In this document: positions 12,201 to 24,589 of the stretch, one piece after another
How the letters are laid out: each line of letters opens with the position of its first letter
How positions within the stretch are numbered: the first letter of the stretch is position 1
Assembly: GCA_009760855.2 (NCBI GenBank)
Contig: WPIO01000012.1
Span: 472,501 to 536,500 of the forward strand
Source of the DNA: Cristatella mucedo
Taxonomy: Eukaryota > Bryozoa > Phylactolaemata > Cristatellidae
Length of the DNA stretch: 64,000 nt
Direction: 5' to 3'
The notes under the pieces: generated by a model
Told to the model about the DNA's origin: nothing
Seen by the model: the letters and a program-made list of their open reading frames with translations, nothing else
Databases searched by the model: none
Made by a program: the position numbers and the translations under genes

Positions 12201-13216
12201 GAAACAACGGCCTGCCCACTGCTCTGGCTTCTTGATGGTAAAGATCGCTCACCGGCAGCAGCTCGGTAAGCTGAGGATAATGCCAAGGTCGAATGGATGC
12301 GACTGGGTGACCATTTAAAAGCACAGCTATTGCCCAAAAGATCTCAACAAGTAGGTACAACCACTGCATTCCTATGCTTATCTCTGCTATCCATAACTGC
12401 AACACCAGGCAGACTAGTGGTTGTCATGCCGAAGACTCTTTCATAGTTCAGTGCAAAATATAAATAAATCAAGTGCTTCAGAATATATCTGTCTATTCTG
12501 CACTGAAATAACTGTCATAAAAGCTCGCCATGACTTGGTGACTGACTCGTGACTTGGTGCAGGCAGTGCAACATGATGCAACCACAGTGCTTGAGCCCGG
12601 TAAAATAGTGAAATGTCTCTTCAACCAGTTGTTTAGTTCTATATATGCCAACAATCAGCCAGTCATAAGACTTGGGAAGCTAAGAAAAAGGCAGTCGTAA
12701 TAAAAGGCCAGAGCATCAATAGCTGAGAGTCACTCAGCCTCACGTGAATGCAGTCTGTCAGTCGAAAACTATCGCAGCTCTCTTTTTCTTTGCGTGGAGG
12801 CTGTCAAGAAGGGCATCTTGACAATGCCAATTAGATCAGCTGCTAATAATGGACCTGGGGTTGAATAACAAACTAATCAACCACAGAGCTTCAGCCAGAT
12901 CCTCATGATTCCCCAGCATACTTACTTTAAGAGCTTCTGACCCTTCAGGATAAATTTACTGACTGGCCTAGAAAACCAGTAGCATTCTATTCAAACGAAT
13001 CGTAGTTACTCGTAGGGCAACTGATCTATCACTCAGATGTGTAAGATTGGCTAGTGGTATCAAATAGCTCTGTAAAAAGTGCTTAAAAATAATCGCAAAA
13101 TCTAAGGAGAGTCGCAGCTCTAAAGTCTTTCTGTGTAGCTACGGGCAGTTGCAGGAACATCTACAATGCCATTCACGCTTCACTCCCATGACTTGCCGTG
13201 GCAGCACACAAATTGG
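12200..13216. other. no supported gene
   Basis: No element, RNA gene or reading frame stands out. Short frames on both strands lack splice signals and family resemblance. Confidence 0.4.
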
Positions 13217-13305
13217 CATTGTGATATAATAAGAATAATAATACACTCGATAAAGCACCCTCAGAGAGCACAATCTCTTTCTAGGCGCTTTACATTTGCT
13301 GTTAT
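13217..13305 (-). mobile_element. L2 3' tail fragment
   Basis: The plus strand shows ATAATACACTCGATAAAGCA, CCTCAGAGAG and TTTCTAGGCGCTTTACATTT, the reverse complement of the LINE tail. Only about 90 bp remain. Confidence 0.85.
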
Positions 13306-13824
13306 TCAATCTAACATTAGCCGTTCTCACCTTGCTCAAAAGCAATCGACACCTGACCGTAGCTCACGGCAGGTTCTCCATGCACGCAGTGCTTCCTGGA
13401 AGAGAAGATGACTACCAAGAACGCTTGATGTCACCAAATTGTCGAACAAGTTCTGACTCCCAACATGCAGAGTCGAGTAATGCAGGCTGTCTTAAAAGCC
13501 GACAATAAACGCAACGTTTGCTTTCCTCGGCCACCCTCTATGACAGTTCGCAATGCCATTATCCTTACTTGAACTTTCCTCCATGCTGCACTGGACGTTT
13601 CTAATTTTCCGAGCACGGCCTCACGGACTGCTAGCACTCCAGATGACTTGTATTCAGTGTTAGAACCAAGCCTCAGCACGGATGCATCGATAAACTACCA
13701 ATGTTAATAACGCTCGTCTATCGAAATGGGCCAACCACTTTTACTTTCGCCTCTGATATTCGACGCGGTTGGTTTAAGTCCCAAGGACAGCAAGAAAGAG
13801 AGCGGGCCCTTTAAGTCTACAGAG

Positions 13825-14700
13825 CTACGATATCCCTAAAGGGGGCCGTGAGACTTGTGGCACGACCACGACAAAACCCAACCGCGAGCAAGCTGCCCGC
13901 TCACTGCTTGTCGCACTGCCGCTCTGGCAGCCTTCGGTGTAGGGAGGGTTGACGGATATTTCGTTTCCCCTATGGAGAGGTCGGCACAGAGGTAGGTCGA
14001 CCGCGCGCGTGCGCAAAACGCTCGCATGTGGTGCGAACCGAATTCTTTCTGCACGCCGACTGAGTTGCGGTGGCGCGTGCGAAGTGTCGCGGTGCGCGCG
14101 GCTCCTGCGGGTGAGCGGGTGGGGGGGGACGAGCGAACGCGAGAGGACGCAAAGCTGCGGCGGCAGAGAACGGTTTGCGAGGGGCAGGGCGCCACAAGCT
14201 CGCTCAGCTGCACAGCAGCTGGTCCCACGAGCCGGGTCGCCACGCTCGAAGCGGCCAAAGCGTGGATGATGCGCCAGTGAATCGGCTGGCGAGCGACTCA
14301 CTCAAGGCTGGAGGTGTAAACAGGCGGGCAGGCGCCAGATGGGGCGGCTCAGCTTCTGCAGGACGCGAAGACCAGATAGCCGGGTAGTGACCGCAGCGTC
14401 AGCACAGTTTGTGAACGCGGAAGTTCGCGGGAAAGTCACGTGACGCGGAACCCATGACCGGCGATTGTGCGTAGCCACGCCCCCTACGAGTTCGCTGCGC
14501 GCGGCGGTCGTCAATTGCGGCGCTAAAGTAAAGGTGCAGCGCTGCCGGCATTGTCCGCTCCTGTTGCAGCGATCTAGAAAGGGGACCGCGAGTTCGCGAG
14601 TAGGGCCAATAACTGATGCGACATTTCTTCTCGCCAGCTCGAAGGGACGACGAAAACTTCGCCCAAATCCCTAGTTCTAGCAGCCAGCTTTGTCTTAGGT
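13825..14700. other. GC-rich island
   Basis: This segment is markedly richer in G+C and CpG than the flanks and carries overlapping open frames on both strands. Such overlap is expected from high GC alone. It may be a CpG-island-type promoter, but no gene start was found. The frames contain no recognisable domain. Confidence 0.4.
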
Positions 14701-14817
14701 AGGCCCGTCTGCTTCCTTCGATTCATGATTCGTACACGAGTTCATTCGATGGGATCGACACCGTAACACGACTATCCCTGCTCGAAAGGACTAGTCAACA
14801 GAGGTAAGCGTTTAGGC

Positions 14818-14854
14818 GACACTTGTACGAAGTTTAAGTGACACTTGTACGAAG
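14818..14854. repeat. two-copy direct repeat, 22-bp period
   Basis: GACACTTGTACGAAG occurs at 14,818 and again exactly at 14,840, just upstream of a strong hairpin. Confidence 0.9.
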
Positions 14855-14886
14855 ACAACGATAGCAGCAACTGCACACGAGTCTCA

Positions 14887-14926
14887 CTTTACGTGCCCGG
14901 CGTCAGCAAACGCTGGGCACGTAAAG
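14887..14926. repeat. strong hairpin
   Basis: CTTTACGTGCCCGGCG and CGCTGGGCACGTAAAG are inverted repeats of 16 bp with one mismatch around an 8-base loop. No T-run follows. It may be a transposon end or regulatory palindrome. No partner was found. Confidence 0.85.
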
Positions 14927-15239
14927 CCGCGCGTTTACGCGGCGAGTCTTTCTTGCTTCCTCCTTCCGCATTGCTTCCTCCTTCCTTCAGTCGAGTCTTC
15001 TCTTTGTATAGGGGGCGGTCCAAGACTTGGGCAAGACGAAGGCGCAGCCACCGAACTAGGTTCAACTTCTTGGCCGAGACTCGAGCAGCACTTTTAGCAA
15101 ATAAATAATAAGCACTTGGCAAATAATCGATCGTAGGCGCCACAAAGTGCGCGCCTTCTAAATTGCTTTGAGAGGCGACTTTGCGGACGACTCGACTCGC
15201 GAAATCGTTGAAGCGTTCCACGAGAATCGTTTTTTTATG

Positions 15240-15440
15240 GGACAGTACGAGCTCACCATGTAAGAATAAAGTTACATAGGTTACAGGAGATACAGGCAAT
15301 CGTGGACGGTTTACATTCGCCGGAAGATGCATCGCGGAGGACCATTTCCCATCTCCTTAGCAAAAATAATTTCCCACAATCACTCGAGCAAGTAGGACTG
15401 GAGCAGGAGCGAAGCTTAGCTGATTAAACTGCCGCGGTGC
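15240..15440 (+). repeat. middle-repetitive unit, copy 2
   Basis: Shares CATGTAAGAATAAAG, GGCAATCGTGGACGGTTTA, GGAAGATGCATCGCGGAGG and CATTTCCCATCTCCTTA with the 11.9-kb and 17.25-kb copies. Confidence 0.6.
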
Positions 15441-15732
15441 GCGCCTGCGGCTTCTGCTGTAACAAGCGAAGCGCCTGACACTAATGCATATGCCTCATAC
15501 TAATACTCATGCACATGCCTGTGGCCAATAGTTAAGTCATTGAAGCAGGGTCAGGCCACTAAGGCAGGTTATATTTCGTGTCGTCTGCTGCGATTGATCG
15601 AGCTCTCATATATGTGCCCGTTGAGAGGAATACAGAAGAGTCTCGTTTATCGCGCACGAGCGCCCGCTGTGTCTCCATGGGACTTCTCCAACTAAAACAG
15701 CCACCGCTGGAGACACTGTCACACAACACAGC

Positions 15733-15890
15733 CTCATTTATATAGCAGCAGAAGAGCCTTCGCGGCTGTCACCGCCGCTTGCAGTCGGCGGTACAGAATC
15801 GCCCCCACTGCACGTCTCGAACCCACCGCCTGGGTCGTGAAGAGCGAGCACCTTACCTCCTGGGCCAGGATGCCAGACTCACCATGTAAA
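15733..15890 (-). mobile_element. SINE type 1, tRNA-derived
   Basis: Contains GCAGAAGAGCCTTCGCGGCT, CCGCCGCTTGCAGTCGGCGG and TCTCGAACCCACC (B-box on the minus strand), in the order of the copy at 175-335. The hairpin is decayed. A CATGTAAACACGG block follows, as in the neighbouring repeat family. Confidence 0.75.
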
Positions 15891-16149
15891 CACGGTTTAA
15901 AGGTGACAGTTTTTGCAGATGCGCGATCTGGTGGAGCTAGTGCCTCGACGCACGGCTAAAGCCGCGATTGAACGCACGCACGCACGCACACATACGCGCG
16001 CGCGGCGATTCTTGCTTCTGGTCTGCTTTTGTACTGCTTCAGTCTTTGGTACACGTAGGTACGTCGCGAAGACTGCGGGTGGTGGTGTGGTGGTTGTGGT
16101 ATGCGACTTATGGATGACTGAACGTAGACTCAGAATGTGATCGTAGTTC

Positions 16150-16285
16150 TACTGCTTATCCAAGATTAAGGCAAGACTGCACAAACGACCAATCATATGC
16201 ACCGTCAAGGGCACGCATTCTTCAATGCTTTGAAAAGCAAGGCTTGACCAGGGATACCGTTACAGCCTGGTTTAGACGCGAGTCA
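16150..16285 (+). repeat. middle-repetitive unit, partial copy
   Basis: Matches the first part of the 11.7-kb copy: AAGACTGCACAAACGACCAA, ACCGTCAAGGGCACG and TTCAATGCTTTGAAAAGC. Confidence 0.55.
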
Positions 16286-16631
16286 TGCTTCCTACCTGTT
16301 TCTTAATTATTCGATTCTTACTTCGGCCGTTTTTGTAAGAGGTGACGGCAGTCTTACTCCTAGTCTCTCTTCCTACCCGCTTCGCATACTGAGCGTTCAT
16401 GAAAAACTTACCTTTGTTAGGGAGGTGAGAAATGGCATTCTGCGGAGCACCTCTACGGCCACGCTTCGCTAACGCAACTACCGGTAGAATAAAACACGTC
16501 CGCGACAGCCTTTACCGCTCGCCGCCTCTTTATATTATTTTTATACGCCGAGCTCAGAGTTTCCCATAAACAGAAACTCGCGTGGAACGCAGTAATAATT
16601 TTGCCTGTCGAGTACCATTCGATCGAGCTTC

Positions 16632-16713
16632 CTTTGCAGCAATTGTAAAGCGCCAAGAAAGAGATTGAGTTCTCTGATGGCGCTTTATAAAATGTATTAT
16701 TGTTATTATTATG
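16632..16713 (+). mobile_element. L2 3' tail fragment
   Basis: GCAGCAATTGTAAAGCGCC, AAGAAAGAGATTGAGTTCTC, GGCGCTTTATAAAATG and then (ATT)n: the last 80 bp of the LINE only. Confidence 0.9.
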
Positions 16714-16864
16714 TATTCCTCCACTCCTTTCAATGCAATGAAGTAGGCGTGGTTTTAACGGCGCCTACGGATTGGTCACTTACTAAGTCTTGCCTGAGTC
16801 TTGGTCAAAGAAGTAGATCCGGGTTTGGCTGCTGAGTCTTCGCTAAATTTTCCCAAAGTCTAGG

Positions 16865-17130
16865 GCCGCGCCCCCGCCGTATTGACAACGCATACACCGA
16901 AGACTCGAGGATGTGGCTGTTTGAGATTATGACACTGTCGTTGGATTATGGGCTGTTGCGATTTATGACAGTGGTATATAAGTAACGGGCGGCAAAGGCA
17001 CGGGAGTCAGGTCTAGGACGCCGGGCGGGCAGTTGCGTACTGGCCCGCTGCGGCATCCGTGTGAATAAACGTCTTTGAGCCGCTTCGGTGTTCTGTGTGG
17101 TATCGCGAACCTGCCGCTTAGAGAATGTTA
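16865..17130 (+). promoter_or_regulatory. LTR-like promoter and poly(A) segment
   Basis: A TATA box (GGTATATAAGT, core 16,975) is followed by a GC-rich stretch and, about 90 bp later, by a poly(A) signal (GAATAAACG, 17,064) and GTGTTCTGTGTGG. Promoter and poly(A) signal this close, in this order, suggest a solo LTR; an ordinary promoter with a chance AATAAA is possible. Clean TG..CA ends and a target duplication were not found. Confidence 0.4.
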
Positions 17131-17149
17131 AACTAAAGAGGACGCAGTA

Positions 17150-17480
17150 AGCAGGTAGAAAACAAGACTCGCCGGTCTAAACCTTGCTTAGAGCACTCCA
17201 AGAGAGTCCCTTTTTGTGGGACACTATGGACTCGTCTTGTAAGAATTAAATAAGGAGACAGCGGCTGATAAAGGCAATTGCTGAATTGGTTTAAATTAAC
17301 CCGGAGGTGCATCGTGGAGGGGCATTTCCTACCTTCATAACAAAAGTAATTTTCTTATGGCTAGTCTGAGGGTGGAGCAAGAATGAAGCAAGACGTATGG
17401 AAAGCTAACCGTGTAAACTTCGTACAAGACTGAAGACCCAAACAGGATACAAGCAGTATAGAAGTAGGACATATGCGAGA
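17150..17480 (+). repeat. middle-repetitive unit, copy 3
   Basis: Shares CTCCAAGAGAGTCCCT, CTCGTCTTGTAAGAATTAAA, GGAGGTGCATCGTGGAGGGG and CATTTCCTACCTTCATAA with copies 1 and 2. It lies directly downstream of the LTR-like segment. Confidence 0.6.
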
Positions 17481-19085
17481 CTCATTGTGAAGTCGAGACT
17501 GAATGAGTCGTAGCAGCGATGGCGCTGATACAAGCAGGTATGACGATAATAGTTGCTATTTGCACTTATAGCTACATCTCAATCACCGATCGTGACATAG
17601 AGCTGAGTTTTAACGCGCCGTCAAATCATCACCTTTATTTTAATTCAGGTCAAAAGCACCTGTCTAAAGGCTAAAAGTGTCACCAGGCTAAAAACAATTC
17701 CACCTTGCAGGGCATCCAAAACGCTCTCAAAATAGAACATGTTTACTGGACCCAACATGATGAGTAGCAAACTGTCATGCGCCGTTTCACAATCGATTGC
17801 TACTTCGTCTTATAATTTCCATTTGTGACATCTTGTCGCCAATCCAGTCATGTCTGCCTTAAATTCAGTTAGAACGTTAGTGGAGTATTTTGTGAACAAT
17901 CCAGCAGATCACCATCGCTTAGTATACGTACATCCACTGGCATCCACTTTCGAAATGCAGTGAACACTAAAGTAACTGCGAATCGACTCACTCAGGAAGT
18001 CGAATACATTCTTTTCAAATACGCGCCGATTCAGTAAGCTTAGCGGTATTGCGGCTCCGCTAAGTTGGTAGACGCTGAGGAGCGAAAACGATAAAAAGCA
18101 CGGAATTCGCCAAGTTAAAATCCAGGGAAAACCAGGTAGCCAGGTAGATATCGAAATCATCCATAACAAGAGTTTGGTGCACCGCATCAAAGGAATAACG
18201 AAGAAGAATCGTAGAAACGTGGAAAGAGACTAACAAGAAGAAGAGACTAACAAGAAGTTCCATCTGTGGTAACAAAGAGGCATATGAAGTGTCGCCAGGC
18301 CATAGCACTGCATGTCGCCCCGAAACCGGGATTCTCATCGGGATGTAAAGAAAAAATGGCCACGGTCAGTTGGCTCGTAGCTCAGACACTGCCAGCAGCA
18401 TGTTCGCAGATAAGCAAAGCAGCTTGAACAGTATTAGAGCAGCAGTCTATGACATAGGCAGTGATTGCAGTAGCCGACTTGAAGAAGATAGCACACATGC
18501 TCCTCTTGACTATATTCGTGGAGCCGAATCTACTTTCACCTGTTCCTCACAGAATTTTCTCCATTCGTGAGAACTATCTTTTTTTTACACGCTTCCTGCT
18601 GCAATTATCCATTTTATCATCATAACTGATTGGTTGAAATCTTTTCTTTCCCTCGTTTCTTTCCATCATATGTAAATGGCGTAGAGACAGTTTTGGTTTT
18701 ATTAGGTTGCTTCGCAAATTTACTAAATAGCTAATATTGCTACTTCTATTACTAATATTATTGCTATTATGATTAATATTATAATTATAACACCTAGCGC
18801 CTCTATAGGTGATCGCCTATATCGATTGGAAACGTGCATCGCCTACATCGATGTGCTCATTACTACAAGCTCTCCAAGCTAACGGCGATTTGTCCAGTAC
18901 GAGCTGAAGTCGCCGTATCTGAAACGCACTGGAATTGGGGGACGGCGCGGCGAGAGCATGCGCAAAGCAAGAGTCAGCTCAAGCACGGGTGGGCGCGAGT
19001 GCCTTCCCTTGCTTGAGCTTACCCGGTGAGCTCTAGTAGCTTGCTGACGCTGCGAATGCGCTCTCGTGCATCTTCGTCTCGATCG
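17480..19085. other. no supported gene
   Basis: Unique-looking sequence. Around 18,680-18,790 a very worn tail-like string (ATGTAAATGGCGTAGAGACAG, then ATT-rich sequence) may be an old LINE tail. No other feature is convincing. Confidence 0.4.
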
Positions 19086-19456
19086 TATAATAATAATAAT
19101 AATAATAATAATGCACTTGATAAAGCACCCTCAGAGAACTCAATCTCTCTCTAGGCACTTTACATTTGCTGCAAGGAAAATGCATTTGAATGATGAGTAA
19201 AATCATGCTTGATAAACACACAAATGAATAACATAGTTAGGGGTGACATGCACAGGGTCAGCATGCAAATGTGGTTAGTGGCAGCATGCACAGTGTCAGC
19301 AGGCATAAGCACATCAAGGACGAATCACAGGAACCCACTAAATGCTGTCCTAAATAGGTGTGTTTTTAAGTTCCTTTTAAATGTGGTCAGGTCAGGCGAT
19401 GTTTTGACGCAAGTCGGGAGGGAGTTCCAGGCTTTGGGAGCATCTATGACATAGGT
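19086..19456 (-). mobile_element. L2 LINE, 5'-truncated 3' end
   Basis: The minus strand encodes the last residues of the reverse transcriptase frame, then the 3' untranslated region and the tail with (ATT)n. It breaks off at about 19,456 within the word CCAGGCTTTGGGAGC. It lies head to head with the long plus-strand copy. Confidence 0.9.
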
Positions 19457-19734
19457 CGAATCTTCGGGACATCTTTCCCATCGCCAGTTTTACGTTTAGC
19501 CTTGAATTGCATGCCGTGTAATCGTGGTCCTTCGCGTTTCCTGTTTAAAGTTTTTCTGATAGTTATTTGACCGTAGCGCGTAAGAAATTACGTGCCTATG
19601 GATACCTAAAAGCTTACCGCTTCGGGCTGCTGGGTCTCCCACACTGGCGGCTGCCTTAGCTACTCCGGCGGCGTAACCTGCATGCTAGTTATGATCGTCA
19701 GCAGCTGTTATCGCTTTTTCATCGTAGATCAAAT

Positions 19735-22700
19735 GCATTCCTAGATACTAATGTTGTTGCTAAGATTCATGAACTATGCATTAACAAAAGAAAAGCACCC
19801 AGGAGCCGCCGAGGTGGCCGCCAGGTCAGACGCCGCTCGTTGGGCAGGAACTGCGAGCACCCGCTCGTTTGGTATTCCTATCATTGTCTCGAACCGCTCA
19901 GGCGCTCCCCCACATGCATAAATGTGAATCTCCCTAACTTAGTGGTCATCAGGCCTGTTGTAACTCCATCGGCCAGACTTAACGCTTGCCTTTGGATTCC
20001 TCGCTCAATGTGCAATTAACCTCTGGTAATAAGAGACCTTAATCTGAAAATGGTATCGACCTGCTCGCCCTAACTGAAACTTGGCTAAAATCGATAAACT
20101 GCCCGACAATTAAAGACGCAACCCCATCTGGTTTCTCGTTCTTTCACACCACTAGATCAATCAAAACTGGAGGTGGTGTTGCTGTTATGGTACGCTCGAA
20201 ATTTAACTTCAAGCCATTTGCAGTTCCCTCGAAGCAGTCTTTTGAATAAATTATCTTGGTCTCACCCGAAAACAAGCTACCGATAGTGGCAGTTGTCTAT
20301 CGCCCACCGGGTACCAAATTCTCGTTCATCTCAGATTTCTCCGATCTCATTTCAATTCTGTGTGCAATAAATCGATCCTTTCTCGTTATGGGAGATTTCA
20401 ACGTTCACTTTGATAACTTATCTGACGCTTTCAGCACCGAATTTCGTGCATTGACCGACTCATTGTCTCTTGTGGCTCATGTGCATGGCCCTACCCACAT
20501 CAAGGGTCACACACTCGACCAGATTTTCTCATACAACTGCACTTTGTCATCTCCAATTATGACCAAATCCTACTTATCTGACCACATGCAGATCTCATTC
20601 AATCTACAGTGTGTGCCCACATCCTCCTCTAAAATAACCTGTGAATCGCGAAGCCTCAAGACCCTTGACATCGATGCTGTCCGTGCGATAATATCTGCTT
20701 CCCCTCTGCTGCTCAGTCCTCCCTCCATCTGTCATCATTGGGAGATAGCTACAACACGACACCAGCTGACACGCTCGACGAGTTTGCACCTCTGACAAAG
20801 CGCACTGTGCACCCTCCCCAAGACGGCCTATGTTTTACCACAGACATTAAACTAGCCAAGTCTACTAAGCGCAAGCTTGAAAAAGCATACAAAAGATCAG
20901 GACTGATTGTCCATCGACGGGCATATAAAGACTACTGTAGGTCGAACCAATCGACCCTAGCAAAGGCCAAGTCTAGCTTCTATAGAAACATTGTTGAATC
21001 ACAGGTGCACAATCCAAAAAGGCCGAGGTCGACGATCAACCATCTCATCAACCGCTCCTAGATTGGCTCCTTACCTGATGATCCTTGTGATGATCTAGCC
21101 GATCGCCTATCTCGGTTCTTTGTGCAGAAGATGGACAAGATCAGAGAGTCAATCCCTGCAATAACAACATCCCCACTAGAATGATGTTCCTCGATTCCTG
21201 GCTGCACCTCAATGTCTGCATTTAAGCAGGTCACTAGTGATCTTGTCCCTGAAGTTCGTATCCCAATCAAAGAAGACAACAAGTCCTCTGGTCCCTATTC
21301 CGACTGTCCTGCTTCTACGTTGCATTCATCTGCTGCTGCTATGCATAACTAACATCATTAATATGTCATTAGCCCCAGGTCATGTCCCAGCACCTTTCGA
21401 AAAAGCTGTAGTCAGGCCACTTCTCAAGAAAGCGACACTAGACCCAGAGACTTTGAGCAACTTTAGCCCAGTCTCCCTTCTACCATTCCTATAAAAGACA
21501 CTGGGATGGGTCGTGGCGGACCTGGTGAACTCATATATCAATACTTCAAACCTTGCTAGTAAGTTCCAGTATGGCTTTAGAGCTAATCACTCCAAAGAGT
21601 CAGCATTGCTTGGGGTATACAACGACCTAATTAGGAATGCAGACATGGGTAGAGTGTCTCTACTTGTTTTGCTCGATCTTTCGGTAGCTTTTGATACTAT
21701 CGATCACAAAGTTTTTCTAGAGCGCCTCTCATCTCGCCTGGGCATTACCGGCACTGCTCTGCAATGGTTCAGGTCCTATCTCAGTGAGAAACTCCAGAGT
21801 ATTGACGTGAATGGACAAAGATCATCCGAGGTATCTCTGAAATACGGGATACCTCAGGGCTCCGTCCTAGGTCCGGTTCTTTTCACGGTTTATACAATGC
21901 CTCTTGCTGATGTGATTGCCAAGCACAATCTAGGCTTTCACTTCTATGCGGATGACACTCAGTCGTACCTTTGCTTTGATCCCTCCCAGCCTTCGAGCAC
22001 CTCAAGTTCTCTCAACTTACTTGCTGCGCATATTGATGACACATGGATGGCAGCCAATTTTCTAAAATTAAACGATGATAAAACTAACTTACTAGTTATG
22101 GGCAAACCCAGTGTGGTTCACAAATTGGAAAGACGCTCAAAATTGGTTCTGCCAGCCAATCTCCTGTTGAACCAGCTCGAAATCTGGGTGTCATGTTCCA
22201 AAATGACCTCTTGTTAGAGACCACATCAGCTCCACAGTCAAAGCTGCCTATTTTCAGCTTCATAACATTGCTAAAATTCGGGCTCGTTTAGATAAAATAC
22301 CACGTCTAAGTTGGTCCATGCATTTGTGACATCTCGTCTCGACTTCTGCAACTCACTGCTTACTGGCCTACCAGCATGTGCGATCAGGCGATTGCAGCTG
22401 GTGCAAAACTCCGCAGCTAGGCTTGTCTGTCGTGAGCGGCACAGTTGCCTCATTACACCACTTCTCGCCGACCAGCACTGGCTACCAGTCAAGCAACGGA
22501 TTGACTTCAAGGTTTTGTCGCTTACTTTTGACGTCACTTCATTCTTTAGCTCCAGCCTATCTCTCAGATATACTCCCCCATCAGGCCAAGCATAGTACCA
22601 CCAGCTTTTCGGAATCTAACAGTCTACCAATACCTCGTACAAACCTCAAATCCTTTGGAGACCGTGCATTTAGTTCGTATGCTCCCAACGCCCGGAACTC

Positions 22701-23036
22701 TCTCCCGACCTGCGTCAGAACATCCCCTGACCTGACCACATTTAAAAAGAACTTAAAAACACACCTATTTAGGACAGCATTTAGTGGGTCTCTGTGATTA
22801 GCCCTTGATGTACTTATGCGTGCTAACACTGTGCATGGTGCCACTAACCACATTTGCATGCTGACCCTGTGCATGTCACCCTTAACCATGTTATTCATGT
22901 TGTTTATCAAGCATGATATTAGTCACCATTCAATTGCATTTCCCTTTGCAGCAAATGTAAAGCACGTAGAGAGAGATTGAGTTCTCTGAGATCGCTTTAT
23001 CAAGTGCATTACTATTATTATTATTATTATTATTAC
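19735..23036 (+). mobile_element. L2-clade LINE, nearly full length, dead
   Basis: The copy runs from a basic leader (KRKAPRSRRGGRQVRRRS, about 19,785) through an APE-type endonuclease and a reverse transcriptase to the 3' untranslated region and (ATT)n tail at 23,036. The 5' end is uncertain: similarity to the minus-strand copy starts only near 20,018. It extends at least 280 bp further left than that copy. Several frameshifts and stops kill it. Confidence 0.9.
20040..22797 (+). pseudogene. LINE endonuclease/reverse transcriptase ORF2, broken
   Basis: The encoded protein would nick target DNA and copy the LINE RNA. Endonuclease motifs include LALTETWL, VVYRPPG, MGDFNVHF and LSDHMQ. Reverse transcriptase motifs include LLDLSVAFDTIDH, GIPQGSVLGPVLF and FHFYADDTQ (YADD intact). 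The C-terminal part has [14 protein letters not shown]. Breaks seen: TAA after QSFE (about 20,246), frameshift near 20,725, TAG at 21,059, TGA at 21,182, frameshift near 21,245, TAA at 21,492, and later frame changes near 22,200 and 22,550. Two of these stops recur in the minus-strand copy. Confidence 0.9.
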
Positions 23037-23164
23037 TTAAAAAAATAGCGGGCTCGCGTCTCGCTCACCCAGTTCCAAGCAGTTCCATTCCTAATGCAGC
23101 TGCGAGCACTGGTCTCGCTAATCCGGTAGTTCGCACGCTAATTCGCTGCTACGTTTATCTGCTG

Positions 23165-23332
23165 AGCCGTAATGGCACACTAGGTGAGGCGGTTGCTTTT
23201 CACGACCTCGGGACCGAGGTCGTGGGCTCGAATTCTTCGGTGGGAGATCCTTTATTGCCACTGCAAGCGGTGGTGATAGCCGCCAAGGCTCTTCTATTGC
23301 TATACAAAAGAGGCTATTAAATCAGCTAGTAT
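23165..23332 (+). mobile_element. SINE type 1, best plus-strand copy
   Basis: A tRNA-like head (A-box region ATGGCACACTAGGTGAGGCG) is followed by a near-perfect hairpin at 23,201-23,224, B-box GGGCTCGAATTC, TGCCACTGCAAGCGGTGGTG and AAATCAGCTAGTATTTTTT at the end. It sits about 130 bp after the LINE tail. Confidence 0.8.
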
Positions 23333-24280
23333 TTTTTAATCTGGGTACTTCAGCTGTTTATCCGACATTTTTAGCTTGGTGCATCAGTCTTGGCACATAA
23401 ATGCTAGTAAACATAAATGCTAGTAAATTTTTTTAATCTTTTCCTAGAACAAAGTTGCTACTGACATTAAAACTAGGCAAACTGTCACACGTGGCTCCAA
23501 CTCAAGCGCATCATTACACTATTTGGGTCAACTGTCTAGTGCAACTGTCGCCGCCACCGCCGATGCTGGTCAGCAGGCACGCGCCAATGCTCGGCGTGCA
23601 AATAATTAATCCTATTTTTGCTACGACTTGGATTTTCCTACACCGGCTATTACTTCTGCACCTTGCAGCGGCCTAACATTCGCAGGAAGCCGCGATACTG
23701 CCTACGAGCAGGCATCCGCGCGCAGCGCACTCTATATCGGTGCACTCTATTGGCGCCGCCTCACGTTGAGGTCTCTGTCGATCAATCAAGGCCACTCTGA
23801 GCGAACAGGGCTTTTCGCGAAGCGTGATCTGCGATCGGCATTCGACGGCGCGTTGATCCGGGACGGACATTAGATTAAACTTGAGTGATCACAATTGGGA
23901 ATAGCACAAATTAGTATTTCTTGCCCATGGGGCCAGAGCGCTCTAGCTCAGATCCTCTAAACAGCTGACGGACGGCGAATTGCTATCGGGGTGGGGGGGA
24001 CGAAGTTCTGAACCGATCGATATACCGAGTTGCTTTCGAAGGGCTCTGACTGTCGAAGATGTGAACATGCATGCCGGTTTTTTATGGTTTGGGAGAGGAC
24101 TGCGTATCTATATCTCACGATTAGTACGTTTTCACGACAACCACTGATAGCGTTTCTGTCTCTCTTGGAAAGCTTCCTTCTATTTATATCATTTCGATTT
24201 CGGTGACTCTGCAACTTGGTTAATGCGATGCCTCGATCTTTGTGCACTTGTGTGTCAACGAAATTCGTGCGGCTACGACC

Positions 24281-24589
24281 ATGCTACGGCGGCTGAATCT
24301 GTGTGTCGTAAAAGCGAACGAATTGGACTTCTTGTTCCGACAACTTCATTGATAGCTGCGTTTTGAAAGTCTGCCTCGGGGTCTAAGAGACGTTACGCAC
24401 TGGAACGTTGGGTCTGACATTGCCCACCTTCTTTGTAACTCAATTCAAGGCAGACAAGACCGGATTGCTGAGATCATGCCAGTGATAAACTGCAAGTCCA
24501 CGCCCAATCGCACTGGCTGGCGCAGGGGCAGAGAGATCTGCTGCTCCTTGAGCCATGTACTGTTGCGTACAGATCGCGTTCTAGTGTGA
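24281..24589 (+). CDS. coding-looking island, function unknown
   Basis: An ATG at 24,281 opens a 23-codon frame (MLRRLNLCVVKANELDFLF). It ends in TGA TAG, after which the same frame runs 77 further codons with protein-like content (DVTHWNVGSDIAHLLC, GRQDRIAEIMPVINCK) to 24,589. The sequence before CTGCG at 24,356 (TTCTTGTTCCGACAACTTCATTGATAG, described here as a pyrimidine-rich stretch ending in TAG) could be a splice acceptor, so the stops may lie in an intron. GTGAGA near 24,586 could be a donor. It may equally be a decayed gene. No family is recognised. Confidence 0.35.

Noticed and set aside
13825-14301. 158- and 140-codon minus frames in the GC island
   Set aside because: Several overlapping frames on both strands are open because of composition; no splice sites, no domain.
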